This document shows, piece by piece, positions 33,958-41,510 of a stretch of 64,000 nucleotides of DNA. Made by a program: the position numbers and the translations under genes. Position 1 is the first letter of the stretch, and each line of letters opens with the position of its first letter. Source of the stretch: Elusimicrobiota bacterium (GTDB lineage Bacteria > Elusimicrobiota > Elusimicrobia > UBA1565 > UBA9628); NCBI GenBank assembly GCA_003452935.1, contig DMMY01000021.1, positions 1-64,000 on the forward strand. Reading direction: 5' to 3'. Below the pieces are notes generated by a model. The model saw only the letters and a list, made by a program, of their open reading frames with translations, searched no databases and had not been told where the DNA came from.

Positions 33958-34466
33958 GGCTGTTTCAAGAAGCTTTCCGTCTCCGTTCGAACGTAGGCCA
34001 TGAAAGCGTCCTTGTCGTTTAGGTGGGTCCAAACGTCATTGAGGACCTTGTGGCGGACTTCCTTGCCGCCCGCCCGGGCGATGAGCACGAGCGATTTGGT
34101 ATAGAGGCCGTAATCTTGAACATAGTGTCTGTTGGCAGGCTCTTCCACGTTGACGACCTCGAATCTTAATCGGCCGGAATCGATATCCTTGCGCAGTCCG
34201 GTCTCGACGGCTTCCCGGGAGTATTGCTCGATTCTGAGGCAGTTCGAGCACCGGGCATGGCCGTGGCAATAGCGCGCGATGACGACTGGCTGGCCGGCCT
34301 GCGGCTTGGCGGTCGTTTTTTCGGGTTGAACTGGAATCGGCGCGGCCGCCTCGGCCGACGCCGGAGTTTGCGGCAGAGGACGGTTCTCCTTAAAGACCGC
34401 GAAGGCGATGCTGATTGCCGCGAAGGCCAGAAGGCCGTAGCCCAAATATCCCTGCCTCGTGATCAT
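33954..34466 (-). CDS. arsF: ArsF-like protein (nitroreductase subunit family)
   Basis: From the ATG at 34464-34466 the 170-residue protein has one N-terminal membrane helix (about 8-26), a Pro-rich linker and a thioredoxin-like domain with YCHGHARCSNCLRIE (about 68-82), the CxxxxxCxxC-type cluster of the ArsF family. The rest (FEVVNVEEPANRHYVQDYG; SLVLIARAGGKEV) fits a thioredoxin fold outside the membrane. It probably supplies electrons to reduce a nitroaromatic arsenical. Both ends overlap their neighbours by 4 bp. Confidence 0.7.
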   Translation of the reverse strand: MITRQGYLGYGLLAFAAISIAFAVFKENRPLPQTPASAEAAAPIPVQPEKTTAKPQAGQPVVIARYCHGHARCSNCLRIEQYSREAVETGLRKDIDSGRLRFEVVNVEEPANRHYVQDYGLYTKSLVLIARAGGKEVRHKVLNDVWTHLNDKDAFMAYVRTETESFLKQP

Positions 34467-34693
34467 ATCAGCCAGTCTTTGACCATGGCGGCCGTCGGAA
34501 TCCTGCCCTCGCAGACTTTTTTGCCGTCTACGACGACGGCCGGCGTGAACAGGACCCCCCGCTCGACCATTTCGTTTATGTCCGTGATCTTGACGACCTC
34601 GGCTTCGCGCTTGAGTTCGGCCAGGACCGTCTTGATGACCTCTTCCGTCTTCGCGCATCTGGCGCAGCCCGGTCCAAAGACTTCTATTTTCAT
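34463..34693 (-). CDS. thioredoxin-like small protein (TM0996/MTH895 type; possible ArsE)
   Basis: The 76-residue protein is a minimal thioredoxin fold with an active-site GCARCAK (CxxC) and the cis-Pro loop FTPAVVVDG. Proteins of this type are common in ars operons as redox partners. Its place directly before arsF (4-bp overlap) makes it the best candidate for the ArsE role. GGAGG is immediately upstream of the ATG. Confidence 0.85.
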   Translation of the reverse strand: MKIEVFGPGCARCAKTEEVIKTVLAELKREAEVVKITDINEMVERGVLFTPAVVVDGKKVCEGRIPTAAMVKDWLI

Positions 34694-34703
34694 GGGTTCC
34701 TCC

Positions 34704-35873
34704 TTAGAAAAGAGCCCCGTACGCCATGCCGGCCAAGGCGGACATGCCGACCACCAGGCCGACGTAGGTCAACATCTTCTGCGTGCCCATGATCTTGTTG
34801 AGCACGATCATGCTGGGCAGGCTCAACGCCGGACCGGCCAGCAGCAGGGCCAGGGCCGGTCCCTTGCCCATGCCCGAGCCCATGAGTCCTTGCAGGATGG
34901 GGACTTCCGTGAGCGTGGCGAAATACATGAGGGCTCCGGCTAGGGAGGCGAACAGGTTGGCCCGGATGGAGTTGCCGCCCACCAGCATGGCCACATAGCG
35001 GTTCGGGACGAGGCCGTTGTCGAGGCCCGGCCGCCCCATGAGCAGGCCGGCGACGAAGACCCCGGCCAGGAGCAGGGGGAATATCTGCTTGGCGAACTCC
35101 CAGGTCGAGTCCTTCCATGAGACAAGCTCTTCCTTCTTGAACCAGCCGGCCAGCATCCAGAACAGGGCGAGCAGGGCGGTCCCTGCCAGCCACCAATGGA
35201 CCCGGTAGACCTCTGCGAAAAAGCCGACGGGGTGCTCGGGCTTGCTCCAGGCCGCGAAGACCAGGATGCAGACCATGCTGAAGAAGTAGAGGATGTCCTT
35301 CCAGAGGGGGCGGGCGTTTTTTTGTTCCGCGGCCGAGAACATGGAATCGTCGGGGATGCTTTTCTCCGCATGCCTGAATATGTAAGCCATGGACAATCCG
35401 ATGATGATGGAGAAAAGCACGGCTCCCGCGGCCCGCGCCACGCCCATCTCCAGCCCGAGGACGCGCGCGGTCAGAATGATGGCCAGTACGTTGATGGCCG
35501 GGCCTGAATACAGGAAAGCCACGGCCGGGCCGATGCCCGCGCCGCGCCGGGAGATGCCCGCGTAAAGGGGCAAGACGGTGCAGGAGCAGACCGCCAGGAT
35601 GGTCCCTGACACCGAGGCCACTCCGTAGGAGAGGAATTTGTTAGCCTTGGCTCCGAAATATTTCATGATCGCCGCCTGCGACACGAACACGGAGATCGCG
35701 CCTGCGATGAAGAAGGCGGGAATGAGGCAGGCCAGGACATGGTGGCGGGCGTAGTCCTGGAGCAGCCAGAAGGCCTCCAGGATCGAATTCTGGACCCGGG
35801 GATGGGAGAACGGCGCGTAATATATGGCCAGGAAAATTCCAGCCATCAGGCCGAGCTTGGTTCTTTCTTTCAC
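34704..35873 (-). CDS. ArsP/YraQ-type permease (PF03773-like)
   Basis: A GTG at 35871-35873 overlaps the arsR stop by 4 bp and gives 389 residues. The protein has eight or more membrane helices and the family pattern AVCSCTVLPLYAGISRRGAGIGPAVAFLYSGPAIN, with the Cys pair in the middle of the membrane, and a repeat of this idea in the second half (TEVPILQGLMGSGMGKGPALALLLAGPALSLPSM). Members include ArsP, which exports trivalent methylated and aromatic arsenicals. Position after arsR supports that role; other family members handle different metals or thiols. Confidence 0.78.
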   Translation of the reverse strand: MKERTKLGLMAGIFLAIYYAPFSHPRVQNSILEAFWLLQDYARHHVLACLIPAFFIAGAISVFVSQAAIMKYFGAKANKFLSYGVASVSGTILAVCSCTVLPLYAGISRRGAGIGPAVAFLYSGPAINVLAIILTARVLGLEMGVARAAGAVLFSIIIGLSMAYIFRHAEKSIPDDSMFSAAEQKNARPLWKDILYFFSMVCILVFAAWSKPEHPVGFFAEVYRVHWWLAGTALLALFWMLAGWFKKEELVSWKDSTWEFAKQIFPLLLAGVFVAGLLMGRPGLDNGLVPNRYVAMLVGGNSIRANLFASLAGALMYFATLTEVPILQGLMGSGMGKGPALALLLAGPALSLPSMIVLNKIMGTQKMLTYVGLVVGMSALAGMAYGALF

Positions 35874-36235
35874 GGCTTGCGTCCCGGCCCGCGGCAAATG
35901 GCCTTGCGGTCGACATTGGCCGCGGCCTGACGGTCTTTCCGGATCGTCTCGTCCAAGCGCGTCTCGGCCAGGATGGTCTTGAGCACCTTGCCCGATGGGC
36001 CCAGCAGGGCGGATTTCGACAGCTCGTAATTCACCCATAAGCCGTTCTTGCGGGCATTGACCAAGCCGCGATCACGCAAGACGCGCAGATGCTGGGACAT
36101 GACGGACTGTTTGAGCCCCAGCGCCGCGCAGAGCTCGCAGACGCACATCCGCCGCGCGGACAAGGCGGCCAGTATGCGCAGCCGATTGGGCTCGGCGATG
36201 ACGCTTAAAAGGCGCAGGGTTTTGGAAACAGGCAC
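35870..36235 (-). CDS. arsR: ArsR-family transcriptional repressor
   Basis: The start is a GTG with GGAG 6 nt upstream. The 121-residue protein is a winged-helix repressor with the metal-binding motif MCVCELCAAL in the helix-3 region (three cysteines, As(III)-type) and recognition helix QSVMSQHLRVLRDRGLV. It should leave its operator when arsenite or antimonite binds. It is the first gene of a seven-gene ars operon that it very likely represses. Confidence 0.92.
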   Translation of the reverse strand: MPVSKTLRLLSVIAEPNRLRILAALSARRMCVCELCAALGLKQSVMSQHLRVLRDRGLVNARKNGLWVNYELSKSALLGPSGKVLKTILAETRLDETIRKDRQAAANVDRKAICRGPGRKP

Positions 36236-36247
36236 GTTCGCTCCTTA

Positions 36248-36271
36248 ATTACTGTATGCGCAACCACTAAT
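36248..36271. promoter_or_regulatory. candidate ArsR operator
   Basis: An imperfect dyad ATTACTG-N10-CACTAAT lies between the -10 box and the arsR ribosome site, where bound repressor would block transcription. The half-sites differ at one position. Confidence 0.5.
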
Positions 36272-36300
36272 ATAATAGCAGCGCGCCGCGGGCTTGTCAA
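36272..36300 (-). promoter_or_regulatory. consensus promoter of the ars operon
   Basis: On the minus strand a perfect TTGACA (36295-36300), a 17-bp spacer and TATTAT (36272-36277) precede arsR. It is the best sigma70-type promoter in the window. Confidence 0.85.
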
Positions 36301-36321
36301 TCCGGTCGAGTTGGTCCCGGG

Positions 36322-37539
36322 CTATTTCCACGCGCGAGTCCTGCGCGCGTTTCGCGGCGGATGCGCGGGTCCGGTTCCGCGGTGGCGCAGGGACTGGGCC
36401 GCCGGCTGAGGCGCTGGCTGGTCGTAGTTGAAGCCCGCGAGCCGCCGCCTTTCGATCTTGCGGCCCAGGCGCCTTTCAATGGCGGCGACCATGGCGGCGT
36501 CGGCATGGGTCACGAGGGTGAAGGCGTCGCCGGTGCTGGCGGCGCGGCCCGTGCGGCCGATCCGGTGGGTGTAGGCCTCGGGAGTGTTGGGGATGTCGAG
36601 GTTGATCACATGAGTGATCTGGGAGACGTCTATGCCGCGCGCAGCGATATCCGTGGCTACGAGGATGCTGAACCGGCCGTCGCGGAAACCGCCGAGAGCC
36701 GCCTGGCGCTGGTTCTGGGAGAGATTGCCCTGCAGGGAGGCGGCCTTGAAGCCGGCGGCCTTGAGCTTGAGGCCCAAGCGCTTGGCGCGGTGCTTGGTGC
36801 GCGTGAAGATCAGGACCGACTCCATGTGCGCCGGCCGCAGGAGCTCGAGCACGAGCGCGGTCTTTAGGTGCTCGTTGACCGGGTAGAGCGCGTGGGATAC
36901 CGTGGTCAAGGGCCGGGTGTGGTCGACCTGGACGACGGCGGGTTGGCTGAGGCACTCTTGGGCCAGATGCCTGATGTCGTCGGGCATGGTGGCCGAAAAC
37001 AGCAGGGTCTGGCGCCGGGCGGGCAGGAGCTTGAGTATGCGCCGGATCGAGGGCAAAAAACCCATGTCGAACATCTGATCGGCCTCGTCGATGACGAGCA
37101 CCTCGAGGCTGGAAAAATCAACGTGGCCCCGGTCGACGTGGTCGAGCAGGCGGCCCGGGCAGGCCACGATGACCTCGGCTCCGCCGCGCAGGGCCTGGAT
37201 TTGAGGCGCCATGCCCACGCCGCCGTACACCGCGGCGGCGCGCAGGCTCGTGCGCTGTCCCATCTGGCCGAAGGCCTGCCGGATCTGCTCGGCGAGCTCG
37301 CGCGTGGGGGCAAGGACCAGGGCGCGCACGCGGCGGCGCGCGCCCGGCAGCAGGCGTTGGAGGATGGGCAGGGCGAAGGCGGCGGTCTTGCCCGTGCCCG
37401 TCTGGGCCAGACCCAGGACGTCCCGGCCCTCCAGGGCTTTGGGGATGGCTTGGCGTTGGATGGGAGTGGGGACGGCGAAAGCCAGGGTCTTGAGGGCCGA
37501 GGCCAGTTCCGGATGAAGATGGAACGATTCAAAACTCAT
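36322..37539 (-). CDS. DEAD-box RNA helicase (RhlE-like)
   Basis: The 405-residue protein has all helicase motifs: Q-motif region FAVPTPIQRQA, motif I AQTGTGKT, Ia PTRELAEQ, II VIDEADQMFDMGF, III SAT, and C-terminal ARGIDVSQ and HRIGRTGRA. The tail after about 370 is short, basic and Pro/Arg-rich, as in RhlE. It would unwind structured RNA during ribosome assembly or cold stress. Three tiny genes lie just upstream on the same strand. Confidence 0.92.
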   Translation of the reverse strand: MSFESFHLHPELASALKTLAFAVPTPIQRQAIPKALEGRDVLGLAQTGTGKTAAFALPILQRLLPGARRRVRALVLAPTRELAEQIRQAFGQMGQRTSLRAAAVYGGVGMAPQIQALRGGAEVIVACPGRLLDHVDRGHVDFSSLEVLVIDEADQMFDMGFLPSIRRILKLLPARRQTLLFSATMPDDIRHLAQECLSQPAVVQVDHTRPLTTVSHALYPVNEHLKTALVLELLRPAHMESVLIFTRTKHRAKRLGLKLKAAGFKAASLQGNLSQNQRQAALGGFRDGRFSILVATDIAARGIDVSQITHVINLDIPNTPEAYTHRIGRTGRAASTGDAFTLVTHADAAMVAAIERRLGRKIERRRLAGFNYDQPAPQPAAQSLRHRGTGPAHPPRNARRTRAWK

Positions 37540-37579
37540 GGGTTGCTCTCCGTGTCCGGCAGCCGAGGCGCCCGGCCGG

Positions 37580-37825
37580 TCAGTCTCCTCTCCGGAGCGA
37601 GTCGCGTATGAGCGTTTTGCTGGCTCCGGTTTCGCCCGCCACTTTGTCCAGCAATTCTGCCTCGCTCAAACCTCGGCCTATGGAGCGGCCGTAGCGATTG
37701 AGACCTTGCCAGCGCTTCATGCTCGCCCGGATCAGTCTCTGGTTTTCTTGGGTTCGTTCGAGCGTCCCCGACGCGGAGCCGGATCGAAGGCGGCGGCCGC
37801 TTTGGCCTGGGCTGGTGGATTTCAT
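37580..37825 (-). CDS. small basic protein of unknown function
   Basis: The ATG at 37823-37825 has a strong GGAGGTGA site 5 nt upstream. The 81-residue product is basic, with a disordered Ser/Arg-rich start and a helical second half (LIRASMKRWQGLNRYGRSIG; LSEAELLDKVAGETGAS) that could be a small helix-turn-helix. Its stop lies 40 nt before the helicase start. I do not recognise a family. Confidence 0.55.
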   Translation of the reverse strand: MKSTSPGQSGRRLRSGSASGTLERTQENQRLIRASMKRWQGLNRYGRSIGRGLSEAELLDKVAGETGASKTLIRDSLRRGD

Positions 37826-37829
37826 GAAA

Positions 37830-38126
37830 TCACCTCCGACATGAACCGTTCTTTTGGACTTGGCGGCGAGTCGACCGCAGGCTTCGACTCGGCTGGGTCG
37901 CGGCCTCGGCGGCAGTGCAGCTTTTGCTCCCGAATCGGCAGACCGTGACTTGTCTTTGGTGCTGCAGCTGAATGTAAAGCTCGCGGAGGAGGTTTGAGAG
38001 ATCGTTCCAATGTCCCAACTCCGGTTCATCCGACGCGGCGCAGAGTCGCTCCACCATCCGGAGCTGGACTTGCAGATCCGGCAGGCCCACGACGATGGGC
38101 GGGTGCGGCGCGCGGGATTTATTCAT
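37830..38126 (-). CDS. small protein of unknown function
   Basis: The ATG at 38124-38126 follows GGAGGCGATC, a clear ribosome site. The 98-residue product has a helical first half (LQVQLRMVERLCAASDE; LSNLLRELYIQLQHQRQ) and a Ser/Arg-rich tail with three Cys. It stops 4 nt before the next small gene, so the three small genes look like one transcript. The tail may come from a shifted end, as its composition is less protein-like. Confidence 0.5.
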   Translation of the reverse strand: MNKSRAPHPPIVVGLPDLQVQLRMVERLCAASDEPELGHWNDLSNLLRELYIQLQHQRQVTVCRFGSKSCTAAEAATQPSRSLRSTRRQVQKNGSCRR

Positions 38127-38156
38127 GATCGCCTCCAGGAGCTCTTATGGCGTCTT

Positions 38157-38321
38157 TCACGGCTTGTGGCCCTCGACATCGGCTCCGGCTTTCCGGTCCC
38201 GCATGGATCGGTGGTGCGTGCACAGATAGCGCTTCCCGATTTTCTTGAGCCCGGTGCTCTTCAGGCAGCGATGCGCCTCGGAATAGGTCGATGGGAGAGT
38301 CTTGGCGTCGCACTGGTTCAT
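38157..38321 (-). CDS. 54-residue Cys/His-rich protein
   Basis: This short frame (ATG at 38319-38321, TGA at 38157-38159) has AGGGGG about 8 nt upstream. The product includes Cys4, His17, Cys19, Cys34, His36 and His37 in a basic background (GLKKIGKRYLC), a spacing that could bind one zinc ion. It ends 30 nt before the next small gene. It is the first of three tiny genes leading to the helicase. RNA binding is a guess from charge and context. Confidence 0.45.
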   Translation of the reverse strand: MNQCDAKTLPSTYSEAHRCLKSTGLKKIGKRYLCTHHRSMRDRKAGADVEGHKP

Positions 38322-38525
38322 TTAAAACCCCCTATGGCAATATCCGCACCGGCGGCGACTGGATTGATAGGCGCTCTGGCGTGGTCGTGCGCGGTCTGCT
38401 GTCAGAGGGTTTATGAAACCAAGTCCGGTGAAACGATCTCTATGAGACAATGCTCAGTATACAAGTTTAAGACCGGGTTGGGGCTCGTTTGCCATTCTTT
38501 TGCCTGGGAATTACCGTAATTTATC

Positions 38526-38555
38526 TTGACTGCCATTAATTTTTGGACCTACAAT
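38526..38555 (+). promoter_or_regulatory. promoter for a leaderless transcript
   Basis: TTGACT (38526-38531), an 18-bp spacer and TACAAT (38550-38555) precede the ATG at 38563 by only 7 nt. No ribosome site exists. Confidence 0.7.
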
Positions 38556-38562
38556 ACCGTTT

Positions 38563-39867
38563 ATGATCGCTTCGCTGTTCGTGGGAATAGGGTTGTTGGC
38601 GGGCGTCGCTTCGGCGGAAGATAGATTGCTGCAGCAGAGCGATTTGATTTATCAAGGCGCTTTTCGCGTGCCGGGAGGAGATTTCGGTTCCCCGACGTAT
38701 TCCGGGTTCAACTATGGAGGGACGGCTTTAACTTACAATCCAAAAAACAATTCCTTGTTTCTGGTGGGGCATAGCTGGCATCAGTTGACGGCCGAGATAT
38801 CCATTCCCGAACTGAGCACAAGCGCGAACATCGGCGACCTGAAAACAGCTTCTGTCCTGCAGCCGTTTTCCGACGTGACCGAAGGCCATCGAGCCGACAT
38901 CGGGGCGGGGGGCGCCGCGGTGGATGCCAGCGGGACGCCTCTCGGAGGCTTGCTGGTGTACGGCGATAAGCTCATCGGCACCGTCTTCGGCTATTACGAT
39001 GCCGGAGGCGCGGTCAAATTGTCGCATTTCACCTCGGCTCTGAACCTCTCCGCGACCGGAGATTTCAAGGGCATGTATCAGGTCGGCTCAACCCAGGCGG
39101 TTCCCAATCCGGCTTTCATAGACGGCTATATGGCGCATATTCCGGCTTCCTGGCAGGCGGCGTTCGGCGGACCTGCGCTGACTGGCAATTGCTGTCTCTC
39201 CATCATCAGCCGAACCTCTTTGGGGCCGGCTGTCTCGGTTTTTAATCCGGACCATCTTGGGGTGATGAATCCTGCGCCCGTGACTCAGCTTGTGGGTTAT
39301 CCTATAGGTCATCCGACGTTGGGCACTTACGGGGATCAGCGGTCCACCGTCATTTATAACGGCTCCATGTCCATCAATGGCGTTGTCTTCCCTCAAGGCA
39401 GCCGCAGCGTGCTTTTTTTCGGCAAGCGGGGCATAGGTTCGTTTTGTTATGGCGCGGGGACGAGCGACCAGTCCTTGGATCGCCAGCCTGTTCCCGGCTA
39501 CGATGGGGCCGTCATCTACTGTTATGATCCGCTCAATGGATCCAAGGGCGGACACTCCTATCCCTACGTTTATCAGGCTTTGGCTTATGACGCGCTGGAT
39601 TTGCTGCTGGTTAAAAACGGCCAGAAAAGTCCGTGGGAGATATCGCCGTACGGCGTCTGGCAGCTGTCTTTCCCCTTAGGCTACGAAAACGCCAATATCC
39701 TGGGCGCCGCTTATGACCCGCAGACGCAAAGGATATATCTCTCAGAGGGCGGCGGCGATCATGAGGGGTATTCGTATTTGCCGCTCATTCAAGTGTATAA
39801 GGTGCGGACCGGCCTGCCGAGCGACGCAAGCGCTCCCCAGCCGCCCAAGGGGCTTAAGTTCAGATAA
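38563..39867 (+). CDS. large exported protein, probable beta-propeller-like
   Basis: The 434-residue product has a signal peptide (SLFVGIGLLAGVASAE). The mature chain begins LLQQSDLIYQGAFRVPGG and is made of Gly-rich strand-turn repeats such as GTALTYNPKNNSLFLVGH, LLVYGDKLIGTVFGYYD and AAYDPQTQRIYLSEGG, which look like blades of a propeller. Two adjacent Cys (GNCCLS) and two further Cys may form disulphides. No catalytic motif is recognised. The gene has a leaderless-type promoter and converges on the AI-2E exporter gene with an 8-bp overlap. Confidence 0.7.
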   Translation: MIASLFVGIGLLAGVASAEDRLLQQSDLIYQGAFRVPGGDFGSPTYSGFNYGGTALTYNPKNNSLFLVGHSWHQLTAEISIPELSTSANIGDLKTASVLQPFSDVTEGHRADIGAGGAAVDASGTPLGGLLVYGDKLIGTVFGYYDAGGAVKLSHFTSALNLSATGDFKGMYQVGSTQAVPNPAFIDGYMAHIPASWQAAFGGPALTGNCCLSIISRTSLGPAVSVFNPDHLGVMNPAPVTQLVGYPIGHPTLGTYGDQRSTVIYNGSMSINGVVFPQGSRSVLFFGKRGIGSFCYGAGTSDQSLDRQPVPGYDGAVIYCYDPLNGSKGGHSYPYVYQALAYDALDLLLVKNGQKSPWEISPYGVWQLSFPLGYENANILGAAYDPQTQRIYLSEGGGDHEGYSYLPLIQVYKVRTGLPSDASAPQPPKGLKFR

Positions 39868-40999
39868 AGTCGCGGGGCTTTTCGGAGGGGGGCGAGGCCG
39901 GCTTCTGCCGGCCCAGGAATTCCGACTCGAAGATGTCGGCCAGAACCGGCAGGATGGCCACTATGATGGGGCCCAGAAGGAGTCCCCGCGGGCCGTAGAC
40001 CAGCAGCCCGCCGATGACGCCGAAAAAGAGCAGGACGATGGGCAGACGGGTCTGAGCGCCCAGCAGCAGGGTGCGCACCATGTTGTCGAGCAGGCTGATG
40101 GTCACCAGGCTCCATATCCCCAGGAAGACGCCTTTCCACAGCGCCACCTCGAAGGCGTAGAAGAGAGCCGCGGGCAGCCAGACCAGCGCCGCCCCCGCGA
40201 CCGGCACGAACGCGGCCAGGCCGGTGAGCAGGCCCAGGGTCAACGCGGCCGGCGAGCCGATGATGAGGAAGCCGATGACGGCGCAGACGGTCTGGTAGAC
40301 CCATGTCAGAAGCGCGGCCCGGACGATTCCGGTCACCGTGCCCCCAACCCGCGATAGTATGCGTTCCTTGTCGTCCTCCGGCATGGGGATGGCGCGCCTG
40401 ACGCGCTCCAGCCACGCCGGGCCGTCCCGGAAGATGAAGAAGAGGGCGAATACCGTCACGCCCGTGTTGGCCAGGAAAAGCGCCGCGTTCTTGACCACGG
40501 CTCGCCCGGACTTCGTGATCGCGGTGAACACGGCCGAGCCCGCGCGCGCGGCCCACTCGTGCAGGTCCACCTCGCCCAAGGCCGGCACGAAGGGCAAGGA
40601 GAGAAATGCATCGGCCAGGGAGCGCAATCGGGGCCACTGCCCGCCGCCGGGCATGGGGCTCAGGTTCTCGGCGAGTTTTCCGATCCGGGGCAGCAGTTCC
40701 TCGGCCTCGCCCAGGACCATCCAAAGCATAAGCACGAAGGGTCCGATGATGAGCAGGGCGACGCCTAATGTGGAGAGGCAGGCGCAGAGGTTGGCGCGCA
40801 GGGCCGGCGCGACCGGCCCCGGGGCTCTTGCCAGCGCCCGCGCGAGACGCCGGTGCGCGGGCTCGACGAGGATGGCGAGTACGGTCGCGGCCAGGAGTCC
40901 CGAACTGAAGGGCGCCAGGAGCCGGAGGAAATGGTAGAGCACCAGCAGGAATAAGCCCAGGAAGAACGAACGGGACAGCCAGGCAGGCGCCTCCTTCAT
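39860..40999 (-). CDS. AI-2E family transporter (PerM/YhhT-like)
   Basis: The 379-residue protein has eight membrane helices with the characteristic long soluble stretch between helices 3 and 4. The C-terminal part has VYQTVCAVIGFLIIGSPAALTLGLLTGLAAFVPVAGAALVWLPAAL and LLLGPIIVAILPVLAD, the family's signature region. Such exporters have been linked to AI-2 release or Na+/H+ exchange; the substrate here is unknown. A TATGAT stands 6 nt before the ATG and there is no Shine-Dalgarno sequence. Confidence 0.85.
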   Translation of the reverse strand: MKEAPAWLSRSFFLGLFLLVLYHFLRLLAPFSSGLLAATVLAILVEPAHRRLARALARAPGPVAPALRANLCACLSTLGVALLIIGPFVLMLWMVLGEAEELLPRIGKLAENLSPMPGGGQWPRLRSLADAFLSLPFVPALGEVDLHEWAARAGSAVFTAITKSGRAVVKNAALFLANTGVTVFALFFIFRDGPAWLERVRRAIPMPEDDKERILSRVGGTVTGIVRAALLTWVYQTVCAVIGFLIIGSPAALTLGLLTGLAAFVPVAGAALVWLPAALFYAFEVALWKGVFLGIWSLVTISLLDNMVRTLLLGAQTRLPIVLLFFGVIGGLLVYGPRGLLLGPIIVAILPVLADIFESEFLGRQKPASPPSEKPRDFI

Positions 41000-41122
41000 G
41001 GCCCTATCATATCATAGGGACCGCCGCTAGGGATCGTTCCATTGAGCGCATCGTCGTCCGTATTGCCAAGTGCGCCTAAAAGTCGTATCGTGATGGGAGA
41101 CGTAATCTTAAAGGAGATGCCG

Positions 41123-41431
41123 ATGAAAAAAGCGAGTGAACGTAAGGAGCCGGCCGTCGCGACAACGGTCACGGTGGATTATCCTAAAGAGAGAGAGAGC
41201 GTCATCAGCCCCGATTACACGTTTCGTATCGACGCCAAGGGAGCCGGCCGGGTGGAGATATCGATCGACCAGAATGAATGGCAGCCCTGCCGCCAGGCCG
41301 AGGGCTATTGGTGGTACGACTGGGCGGGCTACATGTCGGGCAAGCACCAGGCGGTCGCCAGGATCCAGCCGCAGAGCGACGGTCAAAAAACCACGTCCCG
41401 AATAGTCCGTTTCCAAGTGGAATTGTCCTAG
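41123..41431 (+). CDS. small Ig-like/E-set domain protein
   Basis: From the ATG at 41123, with AAAGGAG at 6-nt spacing, the product has 102 residues. It has no signal peptide. The chain is a single beta-sandwich-type domain (VTVDYPKERESVISPDYTF; GRVEISIDQNEWQPC; GYWWYDWAGYMSGKHQAVARIQP), similar in pattern to glycogen-binding E-set domains, with conserved Trp residues. It may bind a sugar or a partner protein in the cytoplasm. Confidence 0.6.
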   Translation: MKKASERKEPAVATTVTVDYPKERESVISPDYTFRIDAKGAGRVEISIDQNEWQPCRQAEGYWWYDWAGYMSGKHQAVARIQPQSDGQKTTSRIVRFQVELS

Positions 41432-41510
41432 GGCGCGCCGAATCCGAACTCGCCGTCGGGCGGTCGTTAGGGCAATTGCTGCCTTGATGCGGGCGGAAGG
41501 GGAACTTTAT

